Below are positions 53,301 to 63,766 of a stretch of 64,000 nucleotides of DNA, piece by piece (position 1 is the first letter of the stretch; each line of letters begins with the position of its first letter). Source of the DNA: Euborellia annulipes (Eukaryota; Arthropoda; Insecta; Dermaptera; Anisolabididae); NCBI GenBank assembly GCA_023213315.1, contig JAKCPI010031569.1, forward strand, positions 1-64,000, written 5' to 3'. Made by a program: the position numbers and the translations under genes. A model generated the notes under the pieces. It did not search any database, was not told the DNA's origin, and was given only the letters and a program-made list of their open reading frames with translations.

Positions 53301-54104
53301 ATTATTGCTTGTTACTTGCTACTTTTTTAATCTTTAACCCTAAAAAACGATTAGTCGTTTGAATCAATAAATATAGCCATTGAAATAAATAACAAAAAAA
53401 AAATGGCACGCCATTTGTCAGAATCAGGATATGATGGATGCCCGATGTGTCAATGGCAGGCTTATCTCCGCTTTATGCAACAATAAAAGGCCTGCGAGGC
53501 GGATTCAATTGGTCGTGGGTTGGCAAATTTCGCCTCCATAAAACGGCAAATTGTTATAATTAGAAAACTTTGCGAGAGAGAGATCTCTCTCTCGTTCATT
53601 CATTTAACCCCTTTCCTTTTTACCTCTTTCTCTTTCTATCTTATCTGCCTGAGCTTTTCTCTCATCCTCATTCGTCCGGGGCGCGCGCATCTCTTTTGTC
53701 TCTCTCATTTTGCCCCCGCTTTATTTCTTCCACTTGTTCGCACAGCACACACACACACACACACAGAGAGAGATGAACGAGAAGTGGCATCCTTTCTCCA
53801 CTTTCACTCCCCCTTTCTTCTTTTGCCCATGAAACTTAGGGAATTTATAATTAAGCTTTTTGTTGTCGCTAAAAATTTACAGAGTATTAAAATATTTAAT
53901 TGGTAATTATGTTTTTAATGAACGCGGAATCTATTACTACCCTAACACGGAAATGACACTCAGGTTCGGTTCCACCTGAAACCAAGAATTTCCTCTGGAT
54001 TTGACACTTTCTAATGGAATTTTGGAATGAAAATTTCCTTGTAAATTAGTGATAAATAGTCTAATTACAATTTAAAACAAAATAAATAAATAAACCCTAC
54101 TGTA
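53301..54104. other. Unique stretch; candidate regulatory island and CT/AC repeats
   Basis: 53400-53560 (ATGGCACGCCATTTGTCAG, CCGCTTTATGCAACAATAAA, CGCCTCCATAAAACGG, TTGTTATAATTAG) is GC-richer with Hox/Cdx-like TTTATG and CATAAAA sites. 53570-53820 is CT-rich with (AC)n at 53746-53764 and GAGAGAGAGATCTCTCTCTC near 53574. A 128-codon frame there is low-complexity and rejected. Confidence 0.35.
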
Positions 54105-54795
54105 AAAAAATTTCGTTTAATTTTTAATTGTGTAGGAAGCAAATTACATAAACAAAAAGATACTAAATTTAGTAAGTCTTTGCAAAAACCATTTACAAAT
54201 GTATTGTAATTTTTGAAAGCCGTTTGAAAATTAAAGTGCAATTGTGTAGTAACTCACAAACTGCTTTCAAAAAAATACAATTTTTAACCAAAATTACTAT
54301 ACTTTTTAAGTAAAATTACTTACTACACATACTCTATTTTTCGAAGAAAATTGTCATTTAAAATTTTTTTTTTTGTCTAAACTTAACCCATCTTCAGGAC
54401 AAAGGATTTAAAAAATTCTTAGCTCTGCCTCCTTCAGTTGTTAGGTAAATTAGAATGTTAGTATATTTTATACTATACAAATTCTTCAGTGTGTACATAT
54501 CTTGAGCCATCATCAGAGTTAAAATATACTAACATTCTAACTTACCTAACAACTGAAGGAGGTAGAGCTAAGAATTGTGTTTTACACCTTTGTCCTGAAG
54601 ATGGATGATGTTTAGTCCCCGAAACGTCGGCAGAGGAAAATTAAATAAATCTGGCCGAAAAGAAGTCTGTATTATTTCGTCTTCAATTGGTAAATTTTAT
54701 AGATAAATGCATAGTAGTTATCATTTACAAGGGAAATTTGTAAATATAGTATTCAAAAACACGCTAAAATTAAGATTTTTTTTTACAGTGTAGCT
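54105..54795 (+). mobile_element. Family C element interrupted by a palindrome
   Basis: CTACTGTAAAAAAATTTC left and TTTTTTTTTACAGTGTAG right are inverted ends. The interior matches 11111-11735 in reverse. The palindrome at about 54378-54675 is inserted between GTCATTTAAAATTTTT and CGTCTTCAATTGG. Confidence 0.8.
54378..54675. mobile_element. Palindromic insertion with hammerhead-like motif
   Basis: Arms 54388-54470 and 54521-54605 (CCTTCAGTTGTTAGGTAA, AGAATGTTAGTATATTTTA). TTTGTCCTGAAGATGG ... CCCCGAAACGTCGGCAG at 54594-54632, followed by AATTAAATAAATCTGGCC. Confidence 0.6.
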
Positions 54796-55791
54796 ACTTA
54801 CTACGTTTACGAGTATAAGAAAATTCAGTGACGCAATCAGAGGTGATTAAAACCCCTCCTTCCAGGAGAATGAAAAATTGGTATGATATTTTGATTTCAA
54901 AAAAATATTTGCATTTATTTTAAATATTATTAACTATAAAACAAATTCCGAATTATCCTGCTTAATGACAAACAGAAGAATCCCTTTCAAAAAAAAACAA
55001 AAATCCTTCCACTAGGACAAAATTTGGATTGTGTCCCTACCATTTAGACTTCTTAGTAATAATCTTTAATTTGGATGAAAATATGCTAAGGAATTAATGA
55101 AATTTTTTTAAGTAAAATGTATTTCATTTAGTGCCAAGTAGACCTTTGCATGGGCTAAATAAGAAAATATCTGAATAGGGGATTCGACATTTACTTCCCC
55201 TTGTATCTGTCTAATAAAACCGATATAACTTGAATGTCTTGAATCTTTCTCCGAAAAATCTGAAATTGACGAGAGGCAGCTTCCCTCTCCGTGTCGTGGG
55301 TGTAATTCAATCTGCAAATCTAGCCAATTGAGTTTCTCGCACTTGAAATACTTTGACTACAAGCTGACTTTTATATTCTGAAGCATCTTGGGACTGGGGT
55401 ATCTTCCAAAGCGAAATGGCCAATTCACAGACAGGAATTTCACATTATCAAAATAGGAGTGAGTAAACAATTTAATAAGTATTTAATTAAAAATATAAAA
55501 TTGTGAATGAATATGAAGATAATGAAAGATGAAAGATCAAAAATAAACTGCAACCCATACGGTAATAATCACTAAACTTTGCCTCATCTGCTTGGAGTTG
55601 CTTATATAAGTGATGAAACTCCCCCTGTAGATTTCTTTCAGGAAGTTTAGGATGAAATCAACACTTTTGCTTCCTTTTCATCCGTCTTTTCAATAAGTAT
55701 TAGCATATATCATATCTTCTAAGTGAAAATCCAGATTAACTAATGAAAATTGAAATTATATAAATCAAAATATGGGGATTGACTTCCCCTA
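54796..55791. other. Unique AT-rich stretch
   Basis: Contains only the weak candidate exon at 55108-55317. Nothing else recognised. Confidence 0.4.
55108..55317 (-). other. Weak candidate exon or chance open frame
   Basis: On the minus strand an open frame of about 69 codons starts just after a GATTTGCAG acceptor-like site near 55315. It reads IELHPRHGEGSCLSSISDFS and continues with a charged, Ser-rich stretch. A GAAGTAAAT donor-like site lies near 55190. Composition is plausible for protein and no repeat family covers the bases. The polypyrimidine tract before the acceptor is poor and no family is recognised, so a chance frame remains more likely than a real exon. Confidence 0.2.
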
Positions 55792-56216
55792 GACTTTCTC
55801 GTATATTCTTTTGGAATTACGTCTGGGTGTGTGTGTAAACACGATTGCTTAAAAACCAAAGCAGCTAGATCGATGAAATTTGGTATATGCCCCTTACACT
55901 AAAATTGTAGATTTCTATCAACTTTTGGAGTAAATACGTCACTTGGAAGTAGTACTTTACTTAAAAGTTTTTTCGAAAATTTTGAAATTTTCAATTTTTT
56001 TGTTATATTATGATAAAATACTCTATTTTAAAAAGTTTTTATTCTTTGACATTTTTTCGAAAACTGAATAGTTTTTGAAATAATCACAGAAGAAATAGAA
56101 AACTTTCGTTAATTTTGATAAAAAATCAAAACAAAATCATACAACGTGGAGAAACATCAAAATCTCGAAGTCGAATTTTTTACGATTACATAACTTTTCT
56201 ATACGAGAAAGTAAAA
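55792..56216 (+). mobile_element. Element with CTTTCTCGTATA ends, related in style to family A
   Basis: ACTTTCTCGTATATTC left, CTATACGAGAAAGT right. Inside: GTGTGTGTAAACACGATTGC, GATGAAATTTGGTATATGCC, CATCAAAATCTCGAAGTCGA. The last word is shared with the family A right part (CATCAAAATCTCGACATCGA), so the two are probably distant relatives. Confidence 0.7.
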
Positions 56217-56900
56217 AAGTGAAATTTGAGAACAATTCGGTCGAACACGGCTCCAGTGGACGGCTAGGCTAAAGTCTACCTTCTCAAGAAACCTCTAGAG
56301 ACCACGCAGAAGAAACAACTAGCACATGTTTGAAGAGTCATGGTTTTCGTAGAGTTACCGATTTTACTTTAACAAAATGAAATCAACTAGTGGACGAAAG
56401 TAGAATATAACTGTGTTTATTGGAATACTCAATATTTCTAAAGAAAATATTATACGCAATAAAGTTACGTGAATTTTATGTTGGAAAACTAAAAAAAAAA
56501 GTTTAGTTTTTTAGGAAAAAGTTTAGTTTTTCTGCGCTGTATTTTCGTCAGCTATATGTTTTTTTTATTATTGCCATATTTTATTTGGCATTCTGTATTT
56601 CAAAATCATTTCATTTAATTCTTAATCAACGACTCTGAATAACCCTATTCAACAAATTTTATCAAAAACTAATAATTATTTTTCACATTGTAAGCTTATT
56701 TACTTAATGTGTCTCCAATATGTTTGGATCCGCCATTTTGAATTTTGTGATTTTGACCTCGGATTCGTAATCAGCCGCCCCAAAACCCCCCAGTAACAAA
56801 TTTCAGTTCGATTTATTAAGATTTCGAATTTTGGCCAGCTTTTTGGGTCAATAAAATTTATTTTTTCGATATGAAAATGCAATTGTTTTTTTTTTTTTTA
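56217..56900. other. Unique AT-rich stretch, no gene
   Basis: Short AAAGTTTAGTTTTT direct repeats at 56498-56532. No coding evidence. Confidence 0.4.
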
Positions 56901-56924
56901 ACAGAATCTTCCTACTTGTAACCT

Positions 56925-57575
56925 CCATTGATCTAGATAAATTGCAGGATCGTTCAAGTTACTCTGTCGAAAACGCAACAGATGACGTGGAAGAGCAATT
57001 TTCCACTTGGAGGACATGGTCCAGTAATTGCATTTAAATTTTTCGGGAAGGGTGAAGGTCGTCGCAAGTTGGTGCATGTCTTGCTGGCACTGACTGATCA
57101 CATCCCCACCCATTCATCCATGTTTTTTAAACATGGCATGTGGGAGCCAATTACGCACACAATTAGCATTGCTCGCACCATCTCCTATACAATCGATTGC
57201 ACTGCGATCCAATTAACTGATAATTAAATTGTCCAGATGAAATTTTAGAAAGTGGCATTTTTTTTTATATGGGTCTTTAGATAAGTGTTAGTTGTTGTTA
57301 CCCTGGGGGCAAAAAGGGTCCGGTGGCGGAACAAAGGCTTTCAAGGGCCATAATTAAAATTATCCTTTACATCTGTGACAGCCACATAGTGATAATAGAC
57401 TGCAGAGAACAAAACTCGTGGCCAAAAGTCAATAAATGACACATTTGATTGGGGATCCGATTAAAGAATGAATATAATAATTCTTTTGTCACCCGCTGAC
57501 GCGAGCTGGCTAATGACATATTCATAAAGTTAAATATTACAATTTGGCTTAGAAATGAATCATGATCAGTCAAAT
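56925..57575. other. Unique GC-richer island, candidate conserved non-coding DNA
   Basis: TGCAGGATCGTTCAAGTTAC, GGCACTGACTGATCACATCC, GGCATGTGGGAGCCAATTAC, GGGCCATAATTAAAATTATC and GACGCGAGCTGGCTAATGAC. Frames on both strands overlap (57-82 codons) without motifs. Homeodomain-like ATTA/TAATTA sites are frequent. Enhancer role inferred only. Confidence 0.35.
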
Positions 57576-57655
57576 TAGAAACAAAAATAATTATTAGAAA
57601 AAAAAAATTGTTTCATTAATAATGAATGGTGAAAGCATCAATTTTATTTATTTAT

Positions 57656-57770
57656 ATAAAATTGGTGTGACGGTCGCACCAGATTTTTCGTGTCGACACA
57701 TATTTAATTTCCGTCAGTACGGTACATTTAATTTAAGATGTAAAATTTATGAACGTGGGAAAAAAAAAAA
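57656..57770 (+). mobile_element. Family A left fragment, collapsed hairpin
   Basis: TTGGTGTGACGGTCGCACCAGAT then GTGTCGACACATATTTAAT and GATGTAAAATTTATGAACG; ends in an A run. Confidence 0.7.
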
Positions 57771-58039
57771 ATTATAAATTTGAAAAAACCCCACCCCACA
57801 ATTTTTGTAATTTGAACGCTAACAATGCTAACAATACACATAACGTAGCAAAGTGTAACAATAAAATAAACAGTCATAATTTACAATGTTTCTTTTGTAT
57901 AAGTATTTTTGCCTTTTATTGATATATAACCTTTACCGTATGACACTGTTTTTTTTTTTTTTAATATTTTATCCATTATAATAATTTAGTTGTTTAAGAT
58001 ATATACAATAATATATTGTTATAAAGTAGACCTATGTAA
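57771..58039. other. AT-rich spacer
   Basis: Nothing recognised. Confidence 0.4.
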
Positions 58040-58777
58040 AAAAATCTGGTGGGACTGGCGCAAGCACACAACTTTCTCTTACCTTCGGTAATCGAAAGTT
58101 GTGTACTGTGCTTGTCACACCAGATTTTTTGTGTCGACATGTATTTAGTTCCCGGCAGTAGGGAATATTTGAATTCAGATGTAAAATTTATAAGTATGGG
58201 AAAATATTTATATTTTGTTACCATGGCAACCATTTCTCCTATCTTCCCTATGAAATACAAGAGTAAAGTGGTCTTCGGGGGGGGAGGTTGGGAGAAAAAG
58301 GGGGGGAAGGAGGAAAAAAGATTGGATCCAAATGCTTAAATAAGAATGCACTGGCCAAAATGAGAATATACATTTTAAAGAGCATCGTGGGGGCGAAAAA
58401 ATAATTGATTTTTGAATTTTAATAAAAATCGTTGGAGCAAATTTTGAGAAAAACGAAAAAAAACTGAAAAAGTACATCAGTAAAGTACTAGTAATCTTTG
58501 GCCGATTTTGATTAAAAGCTTATTTTTCCGGTCCCGGGGGGGTTTAGCTTAAATATAAAATTTCAACCTCATAGCTCAATTCCTTCATGCTTAAAATTGA
58601 AAAACACAGACACACACACACACACACACACAGACAGACCATGTCGCGAAAACCACTTTTTGGATTCAAGGGACCTCAAAACGTGTATATCCATCAAAAT
58701 CTGGACATCGAATTTTTGACATGAAACCAATACTTTCCCTCTATATATTAAATTATAGAGATAAGAGAAAGCAAAAA
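58040..58777 (+). mobile_element. Family A, complete, with small insertion
   Basis: Hairpin about 58044-58126; X-box GTTACCATGGCAAC 58217-58230; G-rich piece plus a SINE-1 scrap (GGATCCAAATGCTTAAATAA) at 58277-58352; CA repeat 58606-58630; right hairpin to GATAAGAGAAAG (58771). Confidence 0.88.
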
Positions 58778-59451
58778 TAGATTCAACTCTCGAAGTGGTA
58801 AAGTGGTAGTTATAAAGTAATTATAGAGCATGCGACTTATTACTATAAGTGTTTTGATTAATTAAGCGTTGGCTACTAATTTTTTATTCAGTTAAAAAAA
58901 GATAATGGCAATTATTTAATAATACGTATATTCCAGTCCAGAACAAAGGTTTTATTAATCAAATTTATGCTTTTTTATCAAGATATTATAATATCAAAGG
59001 TAGAATAATAAAGTAAGTTTGAAATATTAAAATGTTCAAATGATTTCCATGGTAAATGAATATATTAGTAAGCTGGAAGGGCAAGTTCATCTATAGAAGG
59101 TCTATGTCAATTCAAGTTTGGGAGGCTATGAATTCTTGAGCGGGGGTGGACCTTTCGAGGTGGATGGGGAACGGAATTAAATTAGCATGGGACCCAGCAA
59201 CGCTCTCCAGCGCAATTAAACTTAAGCTGGCAGCGTGACGACCGCGCAATCCACTTGCCTGATAGGAGGGCCTTATCTCTTGAAAAGGCCTCCGGGGCCT
59301 TTGCCAAATCACTTATTTGTTGTGGCTACTTCCTAGTTAAATCAAAATGGAATTTTATTCTCGGAAAAAAAAATGTATTTTTAGCTTCTCCAATTACATT
59401 TTCCCTTGAATTTAGGAAATTATAATTCATTTTTATCTTATCTTAATTAAA
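58778..59451. other. Unique stretch with GC-rich island
   Basis: 59085-59335 (GGGAACGGAATTAAATTAGC, GCTGGCAGCGTGACGACCGC, GGCCTCCGGGGCCTTTGCC) is unrepeated. A 66-codon minus frame is open but without a motif. Candidate regulatory DNA. Confidence 0.35.
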
Positions 59452-59575
59452 TAAAAAATCTGGTGTGACTGGCGCACAGCACACAACTTTCTCTTACCCT
59501 TCGGTAAGAGAAAGTTGTGCACCGTGCTGGTCACACCAGATTTTTTGTGTCGAGATATATTTAGTTTCCCATAGC
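59452..59575 (+). mobile_element. Solo family A hairpin with flank
   Basis: TCTGGTGTGACTGGCGCAC ... CTCTTACCCTTCGGTAAGAG ... GTGCTGGTCACACCAGA, then GTGTCGAGATATATTTAG. The apex is a perfect hairpin here. The body is absent. Confidence 0.8.
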
Positions 59576-59992
59576 ACCTTAGTTTCAAACTTGCATTTTA
59601 AATGTTGACTGCTTCAAATAAACTATGGTTATTTTTCAAAATTTTAATCTCATATTTGGACATTTTATACACAATATAGAATCGTAAATAAATACAAAAT
59701 TTCATAAGAATTGGAAAAAAAAATTTTAAATACCTAAAAAGTTCTAAAGGGGACCCCCTTTTGAATCGAAATTAACATACAAATCCCTATAGGAAATTAA
59801 CATTGTTCCTATGCGAAGATAAGGTGGAAAGGGAATTTAAAAAGAGTAGAGAGAGACGATAATGTTTGCAAGTGAGAGAGAGACATATATGTTTTCTTTG
59901 AAACAATTAAAGACACAAATAAATTTAAAAAAATGGGAATTTAAATAATAATTGATTTTTAATCTAATAAAAAAGAAAAATATTTAAATTCC
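59576..59992. other. AT-rich stretch, no gene
   Basis: GAGAGA patches at 59850 and 59875; nothing recognised. Confidence 0.4.
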
Positions 59993-60461
59993 GTTACCAT
60001 GGCAACCATTTCCTATCTTTCCTATGAAGCACAAGAGTAAAGTGGTGCTTCAAACGATTTTAAGGGCAAAACGAGAATATACATTTGAAAGAGCTCTAAA
60101 AAATAGTTGATTTTTGAATTTTAATCAAAATCCTTAGAGGGAATTTTGAGAAAATCGAAAAAAACTGAAAAAGTACATCAGTAAAGTACTAGTTCTCTTT
60201 GGCCGATTTTGTTAAAAGCCTATTTTGCAGGTTCTTCGAGGGGGTACTTAACTTAAATATGAAATTTCAATCCTTTAGCTCAACTCCTTCATGCTAAAAA
60301 ATGTGACACACAGACAGACCATTTGCGGGACCCACTTTTTTGGACTCAGGGGACCTCAAAACATGTATATCCATCAAAATCTCGACATCGAATTTTTGAC
60401 ATGATCGCAATACTTCTCTCTCTATATATTTCATATATAGGGTAAGAGAAAGTAAAAATGA
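59993..60461 (+). mobile_element. Family A lacking the left hairpin
   Basis: Starts at X-box GTTACCATGGCAAC 59993-60006; AAAGTACTAGTTCTCTTTGG; no CA expansion (GACACACAGACAGACC); right end ATAGGGTAAGAGAAAG about 60440-60454. Confidence 0.87.
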
Positions 60462-60589
60462 GTTGCGGGTTCAAATCAAAATCTTTCGCATATATAGTTG
60501 CTTCTGTAACGTGTGTATGTGACTGAACTCCATCTTAAACGACTGAACCAAATTATGATGAAATTTATCTGTGTATGTTTATTACGAAT

Positions 60590-60830
60590 CCCGGACAGGT
60601 TTTGTTTCACAAATAACAATAGGTTAATCGATAGTTAATGAAATACAGATGGGCGTATTACGTTACGGACGTTCATTAACTATCGATTGTCCTGAAGAAG
60701 AGCGCGATTTGCGTCCGAAACGTCGGCAATCGTAATAAAATTAGATAAAGATTTATTAAATTTTTGTCTGATTTCTTTCCTGGCTACCATCCTACTCATA
60801 TCTGCTAATAGTTCAGCCATCATCTCAATA
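60590..60830 (+). mobile_element. Penelope-like terminal fragment with hammerhead-like motif
   Basis: AATCGATAGTTAATGAA and TTCATTAACTATCGATT form an inverted pair (60627-60643, 60672-60688). GTCCTGAAGAAGAGCGCG ... GCGTCCGAAACGTCGG follows at 60690-60728, then AATAAAATTAGATAAAG. Confidence 0.55.
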
Positions 60831-60847
60831 TTATTAACATAATATGT

Positions 60848-60892
60848 TCTTACCTCTATATAGGCCTATTATATAGAGGTAAGAGAAAGTGC
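60848..60892. mobile_element. Solo family A-like right hairpin
   Basis: TTACCTCTATATAGGCC / TATTATATAGAGGTAA then GAGAAAG; a clean hairpin without the body. Confidence 0.6.
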
Positions 60893-61478
60893 GGGTGTAA
60901 GAAATTTTAATATAAAAATGCAGAAAAAATTGTCAAATTTAATCACCCCCCCCCTCAAATTCAAATAAACAGTGTAGAGGTAAGTAGTTAACTCTCGGAG
61001 GACAAATTCCAAAAAAGTGCCTTTAATTTGTATTTACCTATTGTGAATAAAAAAGCTCCAGAACAACAAAATTCGATTAGTAGATGCCAATAGAAGACTT
61101 AAGCCAAAATGTTTTCTTCATTAACCGGAATGAAAAAAATACCATCAATAAAATACAAGTCACCTGAAAAATTTTGAAATAGTTTTGATCCTTTTATTTT
61201 ATAATAATTTCAATAGCTATTGTATATGAAACTTACTTATAAAAACCGTAGGATTGTTTTTTTGGGCCTCTTCCTCCCCTCATAGCCCACCAATCCTCAC
61301 CAAAATTAATTTACCTAAAAAAAAAAAAAAATATTAGATTCCATTTATTTTGATTTATCAGTTAATGAAAATTTACTTACTTTTGAAATTTAGTTGCTTT
61401 CAAAATTAATCTTGAAGACTTCTTTTATGTACACTCCACAATACATATTTATAAAATGTATTTTAAAAAATATATTGC
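60893..61478. other. AT-rich stretch, no gene
   Basis: A C run at 60947 and an A run at 61318. Nothing recognised. If the exon at 61613-61697 is real, this is intron downstream of it on the minus strand. Confidence 0.4.
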
Positions 61479-61552
61479 CCGTGACCCGTGGGTCAGAAAG
61501 AAGAAAGACACTAGCTTCTCGTCCCGGGTTCGCGAGAAAAATTATTTTGTGT
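61479..61552 (+). mobile_element. SINE-2 head fragment
   Basis: TGCCCGTGACCCGTGGGTCAG, ACTAGCTTCTCGTCCCGGGT, TCGCGAGAAAAATTATTTTG: degraded head with a B-box-like CCGGGTTCGCG. Confidence 0.55.
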
Positions 61553-61612
61553 GTAAATGTGGAGGGGTGGAGGGGGAGTATGTGTTACTAGACTATGAAA
61601 TATTGTACTTAC

Positions 61613-61697
61613 CCTCCGGAGTAGTGAAGGTCACTCTAAGCTCTTTGCAGTACTCGAATTCAGCTCCAAATCCGAATTGCACTCGAGAAACACAAAT
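61613..61697 (-). CDS. Candidate internal coding exon (85 nt), protein not recognised
   Basis: Read on the minus strand, a pyrimidine-rich tract ending TTTTCTTTTGCAG forms a textbook 3' splice site at 61698. An 85-nt exon follows, then GGTAAGTAC, a textbook 5' splice site with the intron starting at 61612. Only one of the three frames is open. It reads ICVSR, then RVQFGFGAEFEYCKELRV, then TFTTPEG across the donor, so the exon is phase 0 at entry and phase 1 at exit. The other two frames each hit a stop. Residue composition is protein-like (alternating hydrophobic residues, two Cys), unlike the surrounding AT-rich DNA, and GC content is locally high. I could not assign a family; an extracellular or beta-rich domain is a guess. 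No second exon was found in the window, so neighbouring exons would lie across long introns or outside it. The plus-strand frame over the same bases is probably a shadow, because it lacks matching splice sites. Confidence 0.6.
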
Positions 61698-61856
61698 CTG
61701 CAAAAGAAAAAATCTTTTAGAATCTCTCTCTATTATCAAAAGATAACAAAAGAATTTGGAAATAAAATTTCTATTTAAATCAAATGAAAAAGATATTTCA
61801 AGTAAAAAATTTGGGAAAGAAAAAAATAAATGTCTTAAATAAAGTCTTAAAAAAAG

Positions 61857-62767
61857 CCCCGAGATAATTCCTTCAGATTCTTAAGTAAAATGACCTCCTG
61901 AATCCAAATATGACCTCCGTTTTCCCCCACCACGTACCGTTCTATATTTAAAAGATATTTTCTTTACCTTCACTCATTAGAATAATACTTGTATTTTTCC
62001 AAAAAAAAAAAAAAATAATAATAATTGTGCCCCTTGAGTAAAGGGTAGTCTACCCCATGTAGATTTTTCTTTAAATAAATTTGGTTTTTATAAATGTCAT
62101 ATTTTTCCTGATTTATTTAAAAAGCGTAACTTTATATTTCATAGATTATATTTTTTCAAACTTTGACAAGAAGTAATTTTTACCCCTTTAGATAAAATAT
62201 GGAAATATTGAAGGGCATAGAAGAATCCGTATATTTAACTTTAAATTTGTAAAGATCAGTCCAAAAAAATCAAAGTTATAGCTGCATATTTGTCAATTTG
62301 ACCAACTGTACAGCGAGGAGCTGTGAATCTTCTTGTAAGGGCTTCGGAATCGCTCACACCCCACCCGCTTTATCCTATATATATATTTTTTTTAGTTGAG
62401 GGATGTTTAAGGAAGGGTGAGGTGGGTCTGTCAGCTGAAATATGTAGAAAATCAGTGAAAAAATCGATCATTTTTAATGATTTTTTTGAATTTTAAGGGA
62501 CAAAATCCTCCCCCACACCCCCTCTTGGATCCAAATGTTAATGTTTTTTAACTTTTCACTTCTCTAGGCCTTCTGAAGAAATGTTAAGGCTAAAATATTC
62601 CTTTTCATCACTCCAAATTTGATTCATGGCCCTATAATTAACGAAAAGGGGTGGAAATAAGTAGGGGCTCCCCCCAAAAAAAAACGGTACGTGGTGGGGT
62701 AAAAAGGAGGTCATATTTGGATTCAGGAGGTCATTTTACTTAAGAATCGGAAGAATTATCTCGGGGC
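61857..62767. mobile_element. TIR element, ~85-bp ends, 911 bp
   Basis: CCCCGAGATAATTCCTTCAG left and its inverse AAGAATTATCTCGGGG right; the arms extend through AAAATGACCTCCTGAATCC and CCCACCACGTACCGT. The interior has GGGTAGTCTACCCC (a small palindrome) and no open frame. No clean target duplication could be seen. Confidence 0.8.
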
Positions 62768-62875
62768 CGGAAAAAAAGTTTCATTTTGCCGCACAGTGTA
62801 ATTAATAAAGGGATAATCTAAGAAAGAATTAAAGTGGGGGATTAATTTAGGTTTCATTTTGAATAAGTATTATTA

Positions 62876-63105
62876 TAAAATGTGACATCGGTAAAGTACT
62901 AGCACTCTTTGACCAATTTTGCTCAAAAGATTTCAATCTCAAAGCTCTATTCGTTCTTGAGATATTTTGTTCACAGACACACACACAGACAGACCATGTT
63001 GCGAAAATCACAAAATCTCGAAATAAAATTTTTGACATGAATTCAATACTTTCTCTATAAAGATATATATTACATATTTTCATGGGTAATAGAAGTAAAA
63101 ACAGA
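62876..63105 (+). mobile_element. Family A right third
   Basis: CGGTAAAGTACTAGCACTCT, TATTTTGTTCACAGACACAC, CATGTTGCGAAAATCAC, AAATTTTTGACATGAATTC, CTTTCTCTATAAAG and a degraded GGTAATAGAAG end. Confidence 0.75.
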
Positions 63106-63540
63106 TTCAATTAATACTGAATAGGCATTAAAAAAAATATATTTTCCAGATTTACTTTTATATAAACGAACAAAGGTGATTCACTTTCACTCAAGTCACC
63201 TCTGATTGAGAAGATTTAATTTTTCTCAAGAAAAATAAATAAATACGGTATTTATAAAATTAGAAGCGAATAAGAATACAGTAGGTTTGTTAAATGGAGT
63301 TAGGTTTTTTATTCTTTTTAACCCCTCAGGTGTTCAATTCCATATTAGAAATGATTTGGTGAATTTATATAGAATATAAAATTCATTCAATGTCCGGAGA
63401 GCAAAAATTTTTAAATAAAAAAAAAAAAAAAAAAAAATATTGATTAAATTCCGGGCACATAAACCAAAAGTTTCTTTTCAATTATCTAACATTTTTATTA
63501 ATTTCTCTTAAATATATTTGAAAAAATAAACTAGAAAAGG
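63106..63540. other. AT-rich stretch, no gene
   Basis: A run at 63418-63437. Nothing recognised. Confidence 0.4.
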
Positions 63541-63726
63541 GAGAGTTCACGGATACCACCCCTCTCCGAAATAAATCACAACCCACCCCTCTGCCGTGGA
63601 GTAGAGGGATAAATATTTAAGAATTAAAATTAAATATACAAATCAAACACTAGATTTAAATTTTATTAAAGAATAAACATTTTCTTACTAAAAGAGATAG
63701 AAGAGACAAGGAGTGGGAGAGAGAGG

Positions 63727-63766
<40 letters not shown>

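Noticed and set aside
53520..53906. 128-codon open frame, the longest in the window
   Set aside because: Composition is set by CT and AC simple repeats; no domain, and a second overlapping frame is open in the same low-complexity stretch.
56925..57300. Protein-coding gene in the GC-rich island
   Set aside because: Frames on both strands overlap, no splice sites fit, and no motif is recognisable.
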